Positions 20,577 through 28,940 of a stretch of DNA of 64,000 nucleotides are shown one piece after another. The notes beneath the pieces were generated by a model. The model made no database searches. It worked only from the letters and a program-made list of their open reading frames with translations, and had not been told where the DNA came from. The stretch lies in assembly GCF_014652835.1 (NCBI RefSeq), contig NZ_BMZO01000010.1:1-64000 (forward strand). The letters are read 5' to 3'. This DNA is from Limoniibacter endophyticus. GTDB taxonomy: Bacteria; Pseudomonadota; Alphaproteobacteria; Rhizobiales; Rhizobiaceae. The translations under genes were made by a program, and so were the position numbers. Within the stretch, counting starts at the first letter, position 1; the number at the start of each line of letters is the position of its first letter.

Positions 20577-20658
20577 CAAGGGCCCACCGACTGGCATCGG
20601 CAAGCCCTTGAGAGATGAGGCAACAGCGGGCTGGCACCCGTCGTAGACCCCGGTTGGT
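20577..20658 (-). ncRNA. Candidate antisense RNA (ctRNA) between repB and repC
   Basis: repABC loci encode a small counter-transcribed RNA in the repB-repC spacer that limits RepC synthesis. On the minus strand a promoter (TTGATT, 17 bases, TAGAAT) would start RNA near 20658. The RNA would end with the hairpin AAGGGC/GCCCTT (20578-20609, inner CCGA/TCGG pairing), giving about 80 nt. The T-run after the hairpin is weak, so the 3' end is approximate. Position, orientation and promoter all fit; the RNA itself is inferred. Confidence 0.7.
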
Positions 20659-20675
20659 AAAATGATTCTACGACG
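20639..20675 (+). promoter_or_regulatory. Inverted repeat in the repC leader
   Basis: CGTCGTAGA (20639-20647) and TCTACGACG (20667-20675) form a 9-bp stem with a 19-base loop in the repC leader. It overlaps the antisense RNA start and -10 element, so it could be the mRNA structure that the antisense RNA alters to block repC translation. Confidence 0.55.
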
Positions 20676-20693
20676 AGCGCAGTTTCAAATCAA
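20665..20693 (-). promoter_or_regulatory. Minus-strand promoter for the antisense RNA
   Basis: Read on the minus strand, the -35 is TTGATT (20693-20688), the spacer is exactly 17 bases, and the -10 is TAGAAT (20670-20665). It is one of the better sigma-70 matches in the window and points against repC. Confidence 0.7.
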
Positions 20694-20806
20694 GCTCTGG
20701 AGTCAATCCAGAGAATAAGATTTTGCGTGTCCACACACCGTTTTTGCCGATCCATTTCCCCAGAACGGAAGGATCGTCCTTCATAGCGAAGGCGAACGGT
20801 ATTTTT

Positions 20807-21997
20807 ATGCGCAAATTCCCAACTCTAGCATCGTTTCGCAAGCCCTCCGCCGCAATATTGGAAAGCTCCCGGCTGGCTGCTTCATTCGATCTTCCTGACA
20901 CAACGAAGGCAGAAGCCTCTATTACACTGAAGCGGGCGGCGCCCTGTTTGGGTATTGATGGCACAGTTTATCATGTCCTTGACATCCTGATCGGGCTCAC
21001 ACGCCCACAAGACTGGCAAGGAACGAACCGACCCATTGTTGCAATTTCAAACGAGCGACTTGCAGACTATACGATGCGCTCAGAACGTACCGTTATCCGT
21101 TGCCTGCGCAAGCTCGTAGAAGCCGGCATCCTGGCTTATCGAGATAGCGCTACGGGTCGCCGATTTGTCATTCGGGATGACAACGGTCAGCAGAAGGCTG
21201 CTTTTGGCCTGGATTTTTCTCCAGCCCGCGCGCGATTAACCGCACTGAAAACAATGGCTGACGCCTTCAAGGAAAAGCTGGATCGGCAACGAGAGGTCAG
21301 ACGGGCGCTGTCCGGTCTTATCCAAGCGATCAATCTTCACGCCTCACAACTCTCTCTTGAGCGACAAAACACTCTTCAGCAGGAACTCGCCAACATCATC
21401 GAATGCGAAACTCTGACGGATCAGGGGCGACTGGCACCGCTCGAAGCACTCTATGAGAAGTACATCTTGGACACGGCGAACTTGTCTGTGGAGCCGGAAG
21501 GGATGTCACCGGCGGGTGACATTGACGTCACCACTAATTATCAAACAGATAATCAACATAAAGAATGTAGCCAATCACTCGATGCTTCACCTGGAGAAGC
21601 GGTCCTAAAATCAGGTGAAAGGGAAATTGTGGAAGGGAAAGCGGTTCTTCGAACATTAGACGTTCAGTCTCCTTCCATACCTTTATCGCTTATCAGCAGC
21701 GCATTACGGGAGACCAAGAACCTCCTCCGTTGCGCCATCACCGATTGGCATAGTCTCGTATCCACCGCGCCGGTGATGTGTCGCATGATCAGCGTCTCCC
21801 AAGCCGTTTGGGCAAAGGCTGTTGATAAGATTGGTGCGATCGGAGCCTCAACGTTGCTTAGTCTCGTTCATGAGAAAGCCTGTCGGGGAGATGCCGCAAT
21901 TCGCAATCCGAGTGCGTATTTTCTATCGCTTGTAGCTAACGCTGAAAGCGGTAGTTTGCAGTTGCAGAGATCCTTCTATGCACTCAGGCGAACATGA
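20807..21997 (+). CDS. repC: RepC replication initiator
   Basis: A 396-residue initiator from ATG 20807, the usual RepC size. 'LVEAGILAYRDSATGRRFVIR' and 'AFGLDFSPARARL' are typical of the N-terminal winged-helix DNA-binding region, and 'FLSLVANAESGSL' lies in the conserved C-terminal part. RepC initiates replication at an origin usually inside its own gene, and a suitable patch is present at 21505-21552. The frame stays open back to a TTG at 20723, but the usual family start and length favour 20807. The leader carries the antisense RNA gene, so RepC is probably rate-limiting and RNA-controlled. The stop codon is inside the left arm of the centromere-like repeat. Confidence 0.92.
   Translation: MRKFPTLASFRKPSAAILESSRLAASFDLPDTTKAEASITLKRAAPCLGIDGTVYHVLDILIGLTRPQDWQGTNRPIVAISNERLADYTMRSERTVIRCLRKLVEAGILAYRDSATGRRFVIRDDNGQQKAAFGLDFSPARARLTALKTMADAFKEKLDRQREVRRALSGLIQAINLHASQLSLERQNTLQQELANIIECETLTDQGRLAPLEALYEKYILDTANLSVEPEGMSPAGDIDVTTNYQTDNQHKECSQSLDASPGEAVLKSGEREIVEGKAVLRTLDVQSPSIPLSLISSALRETKNLLRCAITDWHSLVSTAPVMCRMISVSQAVWAKAVDKIGAIGASTLLSLVHEKACRGDAAIRNPSAYFLSLVANAESGSLQLQRSFYALRRT
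21505..21552. other. Origin-like patch inside repC
   Basis: GTCACC (21505-21510), GGTGAC (21515-21520) and GTCACC (21527-21532) form a small set of direct and inverted repeats. An AT-rich stretch with the inverted repeat TTATC-aaaca-GATAA (21538-21552) follows. repABC origins are known to lie within repC in an AT-rich region, so this is the best origin candidate here; it is inference. Confidence 0.4.
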
Positions 21998-22041
21998 GAG
22001 TCACAGCTGTGACTATTCAGCGGTCACAGCTGTGACTCTCA
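21995..22041. repeat. Double palindrome after repC, centromere (parS) candidate
   Basis: The perfect 14-bp palindrome GTCACAGCTGTGAC occurs twice (22000-22013 and 22023-22036). The pair is nested in a larger perfect inverted repeat of 19 bp arms (21995-22013 and 22023-22041) with a 9-base spacer, and the left arm contains the repC stop codon. RepB-binding sites of repABC replicons are GT...AC palindromes of this size next to the operon. The site was not noticed elsewhere in the window. Confidence 0.8.
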
Positions 22042-22095
22042 TAGAAGAGTTAGCGCCGTACTCCCGTCAAAGCCAGTGAGTAAAGAGAAACGCAC

Positions 22096-22689
22096 ATGAT
22101 CGATACCGCTAAAGACGCTAATTTGAAAACAAACCGTTTTCCTGTCCCGCAGCTTTCTGAGCTTCCTGCAGATATCGCCGAACGTATAATGGCGGTGCAG
22201 CAAAAATCAGGCTTCGTCCCCAACATATTCTGGGCGCTAGCGCATCGCCCTGAGGAATTTCGTGCCTTCTTTGCCTATCATGATGCCTTGATGGAGAAGC
22301 CTGGAAATTTAACAAAAGCTGAACGTGAAATGATAGTCGTTGCGACGAGCAGCGTAAATCAGTGCCAGTACTGCGTGATTGCTCATGGAGCCATCCTTCG
22401 TATCCGATCGAAGAACGGTCAACTTTCCGATCAAGTCGCAATCAACTATCGCAAGGCAGACATAACCGAGCGGCAAACTGCGATGCTGGACTTCGCGATG
22501 AAAGTCTCGCGCAACGCCCACCTAATCGACGATGATGACTACGCTGTTCTGGAAACACATGGCTTCGCGCGGGAAGATGCATGGGATATTGCAGCGATCG
22601 CTGCTTTCTTTGCTATGTCAAACCGCTTGGCAAATGCAACGTCCTTACGCCCCAATCCCGAGTTCTACGTTTTAGGACGCTCGCTTTGA
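22096..22689 (+). CDS. AhpD/CMD-like peroxidase-related protein
   Basis: A 197-residue all-helical protein of the carboxymuconolactone decarboxylase/AhpD superfamily, of the type annotated as uncharacterised peroxidase-related enzyme. The redox motif is intact: Cys90-Gln-Tyr-Cys93 with His97 ('QCQYCVIAHG'), and 'LTKAEREMIVVATSSVNQCQ' is the typical lead-in. Such proteins reduce peroxides through the CxxC pair. ATG 22096 lies 54 bases after the centromere-like repeat, with AGAGAAA as a modest ribosome site. The physiological substrate is unknown. Confidence 0.85.
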   Translation: MIDTAKDANLKTNRFPVPQLSELPADIAERIMAVQQKSGFVPNIFWALAHRPEEFRAFFAYHDALMEKPGNLTKAEREMIVVATSSVNQCQYCVIAHGAILRIRSKNGQLSDQVAINYRKADITERQTAMLDFAMKVSRNAHLIDDDDYAVLETHGFAREDAWDIAAIAAFFAMSNRLANATSLRPNPEFYVLGRSL

Positions 22690-23185
22690 ACGTGTCGCTG
22701 AACACTCGCTGAGAGTCGTCTCTGTATGACGCGCACTGTCACTTCACGTGCTCGTAGTCGGATTGAGAACAGGATAAGACAACGGGCTCGCTTCCGAGCT
22801 AGGCATTCTACCGACGCGATGCAAAGGGGAACAGTAGGCTCGTCCGGTTCGAAGGAGAGGTGCGGATCGCGCAATGGACGATCTGGCTCAGCGGCATCTC
22901 TAACATTTAATCGTGATCGGTAGGGTCAGCCAGCTGTATCAAAGATCTGGCGATTGTGCCCTTGACTGTCTTATCGGTTCTTTCGCTTGGCTTATTCTAT
23001 TTTCAAGCGCGCGTCCCGGTATTGCTATTCTATTCCATCGGCGGGCGCGGCGCTGTTCTACTTTGGCGTTCTGACTTGGAACTTGTGGCAGGACACATCT
23101 CGCGCGGCTCGTCCAGTAGCCAGCAGAAAGGAGCACGTCTCACCCGTGTAGGACGAAAGGCTGCACGAACTTTTTTATTTTGTCA
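22690..23185. other. About 500 bases without a supported gene
   Basis: Short frames exist here, but none has a ribosome site or a convincing product. A stretch around 23050-23130 reads in one frame as hydrophobic sequence ending at a stop ('FYFGVLTWNLWQD'), which could be a decayed membrane-protein fragment. That is only a guess. Confidence 0.35.
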
Positions 23186-23228
23186 TTGACTTTTGTTGCC
23201 TCATTTCCATATTTAACCGTCCGGTCGG
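23186..23228 (+). promoter_or_regulatory. Promoter and operator-like palindrome before tetR
   Basis: TTGACT (23186-23191) and TATTTA (23210-23215), 18 bases apart, form a promoter candidate. Directly downstream is the imperfect palindrome CCGTCCGGTCGG (23217-23228), where a TetR repressor could block initiation. Autorepression is the usual pattern for TetR genes next to RND pumps. Confidence 0.5.
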
Positions 23229-23248
23229 AAATTAACGGTGTACCCTCC

Positions 23249-23818
23249 ATGTCTCGCCCCCGTCAGATTGAGCAGGATGATATCCTGGATGCTGCTGAAG
23301 CAGTCATTGGACGCGATGGCGTCGCGAAGCTGACGCTGGACGCCGTGGCGCAAGAGGCGGGCATCAGCAAAGCGAGCGTGATCTACGACCACAAATCCAA
23401 GCACCAACTGATGCGGGCGATTGTGGCACGGCAAATGGAGCGGGAACGCTCTAAGCTACGGCGCGCCATTGAACTCCGCGGCAATAAATCGGATGCTGCC
23501 TTGCATGGGTTGTTGGCAATTGTCCGTGAAAAGATTGATGAAAATGAGCGCAGTGTCGCTTTCAACCTGTGCGCTGCGCTAACGCAAGATAGCGAAGTCT
23601 TCGAAATGATTAAGGATTTTTACTCCGAGATCATCAAGGAGGTGGAAGCGTGCGCATCGAATCGACGTTTGACCTTGATTGCTTTCCTTGCCTTGGAGGG
23701 GCTCCGCGCAATCGAATGGCACAATTTTCATCGCTGGGATGAAGAGACACGCGCCGAGCTACTTGAAGATATTGAGCTTTTGCTAGCCGGCAAATTACAT
23801 GGACGCCATGATGAATAG
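23249..23818 (+). CDS. TetR-family repressor of the adjacent RND pump
   Basis: A 189-residue regulator. The N-terminal helix-turn-helix (about residues 10-55, 'LTLDAVAQEAGISKASVIYD') is followed by a helical ligand domain. ATG 23249 gives the standard TetR N-terminus (MSRPRQIEQDDILDAAEAVI); an upstream in-frame start near 23180 would overlap the promoter. It is co-directional with and 60 bases before the pump genes, so it probably represses both itself and the pump and is released by a toxic compound. The ligand is unknown. Confidence 0.88.
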   Translation: MSRPRQIEQDDILDAAEAVIGRDGVAKLTLDAVAQEAGISKASVIYDHKSKHQLMRAIVARQMERERSKLRRAIELRGNKSDAALHGLLAIVREKIDENERSVAFNLCAALTQDSEVFEMIKDFYSEIIKEVEACASNRRLTLIAFLALEGLRAIEWHNFHRWDEETRAELLEDIELLLAGKLHGRHDE

Positions 23819-23878
23819 ATTTTGCAATAAAACCTAATTTCCAAAACCTCTGACCATCCAACCTCCCTGGATAATTCA

Positions 23879-25093
23879 ATGCGACCCAAGTCAAAACTCT
23901 CCCTAACCGCTCTTTCCCTCTCAGCCCTTTTCTTACTCGCCGCGTGCGGGGAGGGGGACGAGCAGGCAGGTGGCCAGCAAATGCCGCCATCTGCCGTCGG
24001 CGTTATTGAACTTAAAGCAGAAAACATTCCCATCATCAGTGACCTGCCAGGACGTATTGCTCCGACGCGAATTGCCGAAGTGCGCCCACGCGTAACCGGC
24101 ATGCTCGTCGAGCGCGTGTTCGAGCAGGGAAGTATGGTGGAGGCTGGCGATGTTCTTTACCGAATAGACGCTGAACCGTTTCGAGTTCAGGTCGAAAGTG
24201 CGAAGGCAACCTTGCAGCGGGCTCAATCGGTACAGCTGCAGGCCAAGCAGACACTTGATCGTCAGCAAAATCTTGGTTCACGAAATGTCGTGTCTACCCA
24301 GCAGGTTGAAAACGCTGTCGCCGCGCTGGCACAAGCCGACGCAGATGTAGCTATCGCTCGGGCTAACCTTGCATCTGCCGAGTTGGAACTGAATTACGCG
24401 GCGGTTAAAGCCCCTATTTCCGGGAGAATCGGCCGTGCAATGATCACCGAGGGTGCTCTCGTGAGTTCTTCGAATGCCGAGAGCTTGGCCACGATCCAAC
24501 AACTCGACCCAGTTTATGCGGATTTCACGCAGACGGCCGGTGATCTTATCAAGCTGCGCCGTGGTCTTGAGAGCGGAGCGCTTTCCAGTTCCGACGCGGA
24601 AGCGGCAACTGTAACGTTGTTTTATGATGACGGCAGTGAATACGAGCACAAGGGGAAGCTTCTATTTCAGGAAGCAACCGTCGACGAGACGACAGGCCAG
24701 GTCACCTTGCGCGGCGAGTTTCCCAATCCGGAGGGCGATTTGCTGCCGGGTATGTATGTGCGCGTAAAGGTGGAGCAGGGGGTGCAGAGGAACGCTCTTG
24801 CGGTGCCACAACAGGCTGTTCAGCGTGATAATAGCGGTCAGGCGAGCGTCATGGTCGTGGGGGCCGATAACAAAGCGGAAATCCGGCGTGTTCGGACCGA
24901 TCGCGCAGTCGGCGAACGTTGGGTGGTTTCCGAGGGGCTGAGCCCCGGTGATCGGGTCATTGTCGATGGTTTTCAGAAAATCGGACCCGGAGCACCGGTA
25001 AATCCAACACCGTGGCAGGGCGATACAGCCGAGCCGGGAGCACAACAAAATCAGGCTCAATCCTCCCAACAGTCCAAAGCGGCTGTAGAGTAA
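23879..25093 (+). CDS. RND efflux membrane-fusion lipoprotein (AcrA type)
   Basis: A 404-residue periplasmic adaptor with a lipoprotein signal ending in the lipobox LLAAC (Cys near residue 22). A lipoyl half-motif ('RVTGMLVERVFEQGSMVEAG'), a coiled-coil hairpin (about 100-165) rich in Gln and Ala, the second lipoyl part ('VKAPISGRIGRAMITEGALV') and beta-barrel and membrane-proximal domains follow in the usual order. It links the RND pump to an outer-membrane channel. The tail is rich in Gln and Ser. The pump gene starts 24 bases later. Confidence 0.93.
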   Translation: MRPKSKLSLTALSLSALFLLAACGEGDEQAGGQQMPPSAVGVIELKAENIPIISDLPGRIAPTRIAEVRPRVTGMLVERVFEQGSMVEAGDVLYRIDAEPFRVQVESAKATLQRAQSVQLQAKQTLDRQQNLGSRNVVSTQQVENAVAALAQADADVAIARANLASAELELNYAAVKAPISGRIGRAMITEGALVSSSNAESLATIQQLDPVYADFTQTAGDLIKLRRGLESGALSSSDAEAATVTLFYDDGSEYEHKGKLLFQEATVDETTGQVTLRGEFPNPEGDLLPGMYVRVKVEQGVQRNALAVPQQAVQRDNSGQASVMVVGADNKAEIRRVRTDRAVGERWVVSEGLSPGDRVIVDGFQKIGPGAPVNPTPWQGDTAEPGAQQNQAQSSQQSKAAVE

Positions 25094-25117
25094 AGTCGGG
25101 GAAGGGATCGGCATTTC

Positions 25118-28100
25118 ATGGCACAGTTTTTCATCGGACGACCTATTTTTGCATGGGTCGTCGCCATCTTCATCATGCTTGGCGGTATCCTGGCGATACC
25201 TATGCTGCCTGTCGCGCAGTATCCGAACGTCGCGCCGCCGCAAATATCGGTTTCGACATCATTTCCTGGTGCTTCGCCTGAAGATATGTATCAGAGCGTG
25301 ACACGACCCATTGAAGAAGAGCTCAATGGCGTCAATGGTTTGATATATTTTGAGTCGACGTCGAACTCTTCTGGCAGCGTCTCGATCAATGCCACATTTG
25401 CTCCTGGAACAAATTCCGCGCAGGCATCTATCGACGTTCAGAACGCTATTCGCCGTGTAGAGGCACGTCTTCCGCAAGTGGTGACTCAACAGGGCGTACA
25501 GGTTGAGGAAGCGGGATCCGGCTTCCTTATGATGGTCGCCCTGATCTCGCGTGATGGCAACACTGACGTGATTGGCCTGGGCGATTATCTCAACCGTAAC
25601 GTTGTAGGCGAAATTCGGCGTATCGACGGCGTCGGTAAGGCTCAGGTCTTCGCCAGTCAGCGGGCCATGCGCGTGTGGATCGACCCCGATAAGATGGTTG
25701 GCTTGAACGTCTCGGTTAGCGATATCAACAACGCGATCTCGGCGCAAAACGCTCAGGTTTCGGCGGGCCGCATCGGTGCACGCCCCAATCCGATTAATCA
25801 ACAGATCGCTGCGACCGTTCTTGTGAAAGGACAACTGACTTCGCCGGAAGAATTTGGCGCCATCGTTCTCCGGGCGAATCCGGATGGTTCGTCTGTGCGT
25901 CTGCGGGACGTCGCACGTGTCGAAGTTGGAGCAGAAAGCTATAACTTCTCCACGCAAATCAGCGGCCAGCCAGCTGCCGCTATTGGTGTACAGCTTTCGC
26001 CTACCGGCAACGCTATGGCGACATCGGACGCTGTGCGGGCAAAGATGGAGGAACTCTCCGCCTACTTCCCGCAGGGTGTTGAGTATATGATTCCATACGA
26101 CACGTCGCCCTTCGTGAAGGTGTCCATCGAGAAGGTGATCCATACTCTTCTCGAAGCGGTTGCGCTCGTTTTCGTCGTCATGTTCCTATTCCTGCAGAAT
26201 TTCCGCTATACGATCATCCCCACCATAATCGTGCCGATCGCATTGCTTGGAACCTGCGCGATCATGTACGTATCCGGCTTCTCGATCAACGTGTTGACAA
26301 TGTTTGCGATGGTGCTGGCTATCGGCATCCTGGTCGATGACGCGATTGTCGTCGTGGAAAATGTCGAACGCATCATGGCGGAGGAGGGGCTTCCCCCCAA
26401 AGAAGCGACGCGCAAAGCCATGTCGCAGATATCGGGTGCAATTATCGGCATCACGACGGTTCTGACGGCGGTGTTCGTACCCATGGCCTTCTTCCCGGGC
26501 GCGGTCGGTGTCATCTATCAGCAGTTCAGCCTGACGATGGTTGTGTCGATCCTGTTTTCTGGCTTCCTGGCGCTGTCATTGACACCTGCGCTCTGCGCCA
26601 CGTTCCTGAAGCCGATCAAGGGCGGTCATCACGAGAAGAAGGGCTTTTTCGGCTGGTTCAATCGCCGTTTCGATAGCGCGACCAATGGCTATACGAAATG
26701 GGTTTCCTTTCTCGTAAGGCGTAGCGGTAGGTTCATTGTTATCTACCTCGCGATCGTTGCCGGTCTCGGATACGCGTTTATGCAGTTGCCATCCTCATTC
26801 TTGCCGAATGAGGATCAGGGCTTCGTTATCGTGGATATGCAGGCTCCCGCAGAAGCGAGTGCGAACCGTGCCATCAACGTTTCGGACCAAGTCGATGCCA
26901 TATTTGCGGAAGAGCCGGCTGTCGACCAGCGCACGATTGTACAGGGGTTCTCCTTCTCAGGTGCGGGCGACAATGCAGGGCTGGCTTTCATCACCCTGAA
27001 GGACTGGTCAGAGCGTGGTTCGGAGAATTCTGCCGACTCTCTGGCGGCCCGTGCCAACGCGAAGCTTTGGCAAATCCGTGACGCAATTACCTTTGCGCTA
27101 TCGCCGCCGCCGATCCAGGGCTTGGGCACCACGGGTGGCTTTGCATTCCGCCTGCAGGATCGTTCCGGTGTAGGAACCGCAGCTTTGGGCGCTGCCAGCC
27201 AGCAATTGCTCGCGGCGGCAAATGCGAGCCCCGTTCTTGCAGGGGTCCGTATTGAAGGAATGCCGGATGCGGCCCAGCTCAACCTGAATATAGATCGTGA
27301 GAAAGCAAACACATTTGGTGTCACCTTCGCTGCCATCAACCAGACGATCTCAACCAATCTCGGTTCGTCTTATGTCAATGACTTCCCCAATGCCGGTCGC
27401 ATGCAGCGCGTGACCATCCAGGCAGACCAGGCTCAACGAATGGGACCAGATGATCTACTCAATCTCAATGTTCCCAACTCGAATGGCGGCATGGTTCCGA
27501 TGCGTTCCTTCGCGACCGTCGAATGGAGCAAGGGACCTGCTCAAGTCGTAGGTTACAATGGATATCCATCCGTGCGTATCGGCGGGGGTGCGGCTCCGGG
27601 TTACTCGTCTGGTGCGGCGATTGCCGAGATGGAGCGCCTCGCCGGCGAACTACCGCCTGGCTTCGGTTACGAATGGTCCGGGCAGTCGCTGCAGGAAATT
27701 CAGTCCGGATCCACGGCGCCGATGCTTGTGGCGCTGACCATCCTTTTCGTGTTCCTGCTCCTCGCGGCGCTATATGAAAGCTGGTCGATACCCTTGTCAG
27801 TCATGATGGTGGTGCCACTTGGGGTGATCGGTTCGGTCATTGCTGTGATGCTGCGCGACATGCCGAACGACGTCTATTTCAAGGTGGGTCTGATCACGAT
27901 CATTGGTCTATCGGCCAAGAATGCTATCCTGATCATTGAGTTCGCCAAGGACCTGCGGGCCGAAGGCAAGCCGTTGCTTGAGGCAACGATTGACGCTTGC
28001 CGTCTTCGCTTCCGCCCAATCCTGATGACGTCGCTTGCCTTTACGCTCGGCGTCGTACCTCTAGCCGTCGCCTCGGGGGCCAGTGCCGCCAGTCAAAACG

Positions 28101-28252
28101 CTATCGGTACCGGCGTCCTCGGGGGTATGATTTCGGCAACCGTTCTGGCGATCTTCTTCGTGCCGGTGTTCTTCGTATTCATTATGAAGCTGTCCGGCAA
28201 TGCAAAGGCGAGGGAGACCCCGCCTCCGGAAGCTGTGGCGCCGGCAGAGTAA
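25118..28252 (+). CDS. RND multidrug efflux pump (AcrB/HAE1 type)
   Basis: A 1044-residue proton-driven pump with 12 helices and two large periplasmic loops, the normal HAE1 length. The proton-relay pair is present exactly where AcrB has it, Asp407-Asp408, in 'GILVDDAIVVVENVERIM'. The second-half counterpart 'GLSAKNAILIIEFAKDLR' has the relay Lys. It exports hydrophobic toxins, detergents or drugs from the inner membrane and periplasm. No outer-membrane channel gene follows; a strong hairpin ends the operon. The pump must share a TolC-like channel encoded elsewhere. Confidence 0.95.
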   Translation: MAQFFIGRPIFAWVVAIFIMLGGILAIPMLPVAQYPNVAPPQISVSTSFPGASPEDMYQSVTRPIEEELNGVNGLIYFESTSNSSGSVSINATFAPGTNSAQASIDVQNAIRRVEARLPQVVTQQGVQVEEAGSGFLMMVALISRDGNTDVIGLGDYLNRNVVGEIRRIDGVGKAQVFASQRAMRVWIDPDKMVGLNVSVSDINNAISAQNAQVSAGRIGARPNPINQQIAATVLVKGQLTSPEEFGAIVLRANPDGSSVRLRDVARVEVGAESYNFSTQISGQPAAAIGVQLSPTGNAMATSDAVRAKMEELSAYFPQGVEYMIPYDTSPFVKVSIEKVIHTLLEAVALVFVVMFLFLQNFRYTIIPTIIVPIALLGTCAIMYVSGFSINVLTMFAMVLAIGILVDDAIVVVENVERIMAEEGLPPKEATRKAMSQISGAIIGITTVLTAVFVPMAFFPGAVGVIYQQFSLTMVVSILFSGFLALSLTPALCATFLKPIKGGHHEKKGFFGWFNRRFDSATNGYTKWVSFLVRRSGRFIVIYLAIVAGLGYAFMQLPSSFLPNEDQGFVIVDMQAPAEASANRAINVSDQVDAIFAEEPAVDQRTIVQGFSFSGAGDNAGLAFITLKDWSERGSENSADSLAARANAKLWQIRDAITFALSPPPIQGLGTTGGFAFRLQDRSGVGTAALGAASQQLLAAANASPVLAGVRIEGMPDAAQLNLNIDREKANTFGVTFAAINQTISTNLGSSYVNDFPNAGRMQRVTIQADQAQRMGPDDLLNLNVPNSNGGMVPMRSFATVEWSKGPAQVVGYNGYPSVRIGGGAAPGYSSGAAIAEMERLAGELPPGFGYEWSGQSLQEIQSGSTAPMLVALTILFVFLLLAALYESWSIPLSVMMVVPLGVIGSVIAVMLRDMPNDVYFKVGLITIIGLSAKNAILIIEFAKDLRAEGKPLLEATIDACRLRFRPILMTSLAFTLGVVPLAVASGASAASQNAIGTGVLGGMISATVLAIFFVPVFFVFIMKLSGNAKARETPPPEAVAPAE

Positions 28253-28278
28253 GATTTGGCGCCTCATTTGAAGGACTG

Positions 28279-28320
28279 AAGCGGCTGCCGTCGGAAGATC
28301 GGCGGCCGCTTGCGTTTATT
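28279..28320 (+). terminator. Intrinsic terminator after the RND operon
   Basis: AAGCGGC-t-GCCG (28279-28290) pairs with CGGC-g-GCCGCTT (28300-28311) and is followed by GCGTTTATT. It is a long GC stem ending the tetR-pump operon. Confidence 0.75.
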
Positions 28321-28326
28321 GAATTC

Positions 28327-28352
28327 GGAACCGAAGCGGAGATTCAATAATT
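28327..28352 (+). promoter_or_regulatory. Weak ECF-type promoter candidate before the sigma-factor gene
   Basis: GGAAC (28327-28331), 19 bases, then TT (28351-28352). The -10 side reads AATT, so the match is loose. It sits 40 bases before the ECF sigma gene and could be an autoregulated or general-stress promoter. Confidence 0.3.
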
Positions 28353-28391
28353 TTTACGGATTAAAGTCGAAACGAGGCACGTATATTGATC

Positions 28392-28940
28392 ATGAAGAAG
28401 GGTAAACCGTCTCGCTTCGATGTTGTCGGCCAACTTGGCGTGCTGCGGCGCTATGCGCGCTCGCTGACGCGCGACCAGGCGAACGCTGAAGATCTCGTCC
28501 AAGACGCCCTTTTGAAGGCTTATGAACGACGCAAGACGTTCAAGCCCGATGGAGATATGCGGGGCTGGCTTTTGTCGATTGTGCACAACACCTTTATCGA
28601 CGGCATTCGATCCAAACGGTCGGAAGAGCGGCGTAATGAACAGGTGGCTTATCTGGCACAGCAATCCCTCGCTGCTCCTCAGGAAAACGCGGTGCGCCTG
28701 GCACAAGTGCGGTCGGCGTTTCTGCATTTGCCGGAAGATCAGCGCGCAGCGCTTCACCTCGTTTCGATTGAGGGGCTGAGCTATCAGGAGGCCGCAGACA
28801 CGCTGGGTATTCCACTGGGAACTTTGATGTCGCGCATCGGACGTGCAAGAGCGACTCTGCGCAGTATGGAAGAAAGGACCGGCGAGACGCGTGCAAGCGC
28901 TGCCTCGCATCTCAAACTCGTAGGAGGAAAGGATGACTGA
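28392..28940 (+). CDS. ECF-type RNA polymerase sigma factor
   Basis: A 182-residue group IV sigma factor. Region 2 covers about residues 12-78 ('RDQANAEDLVQDALLKAYER') and region 4 about 112-165 ('LPEDQRAALHLVSIEGLSYQ' and 'ADTLGIPLGTLMSRIGRARA'). The gene overlaps a membrane anti-sigma factor by 8 bases. It is not the EcfG general-stress sigma factor, which is normally encoded with NepR and PhyR. ATG 28392 is preferred to the TTG two codons upstream; the ribosome site is poor. It should direct polymerase to a small envelope or oxidative stress regulon when the anti-sigma factor lets go. Confidence 0.92.
   Translation: MKKGKPSRFDVVGQLGVLRRYARSLTRDQANAEDLVQDALLKAYERRKTFKPDGDMRGWLLSIVHNTFIDGIRSKRSEERRNEQVAYLAQQSLAAPQENAVRLAQVRSAFLHLPEDQRAALHLVSIEGLSYQEAADTLGIPLGTLMSRIGRARATLRSMEERTGETRASAASHLKLVGGKDD

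Noticed and set aside
22690-23180. Possible decayed membrane-protein gene
   Set aside because: Only a short hydrophobic stretch in one frame is seen, with no start, ribosome site or family match; too weak to call a pseudogene.
24662-26143. Long open frames antisense to the RND adaptor and pump genes
   Set aside because: They lie opposite strongly conserved coding sequence and have no ribosome site; they are codon-bias shadows.
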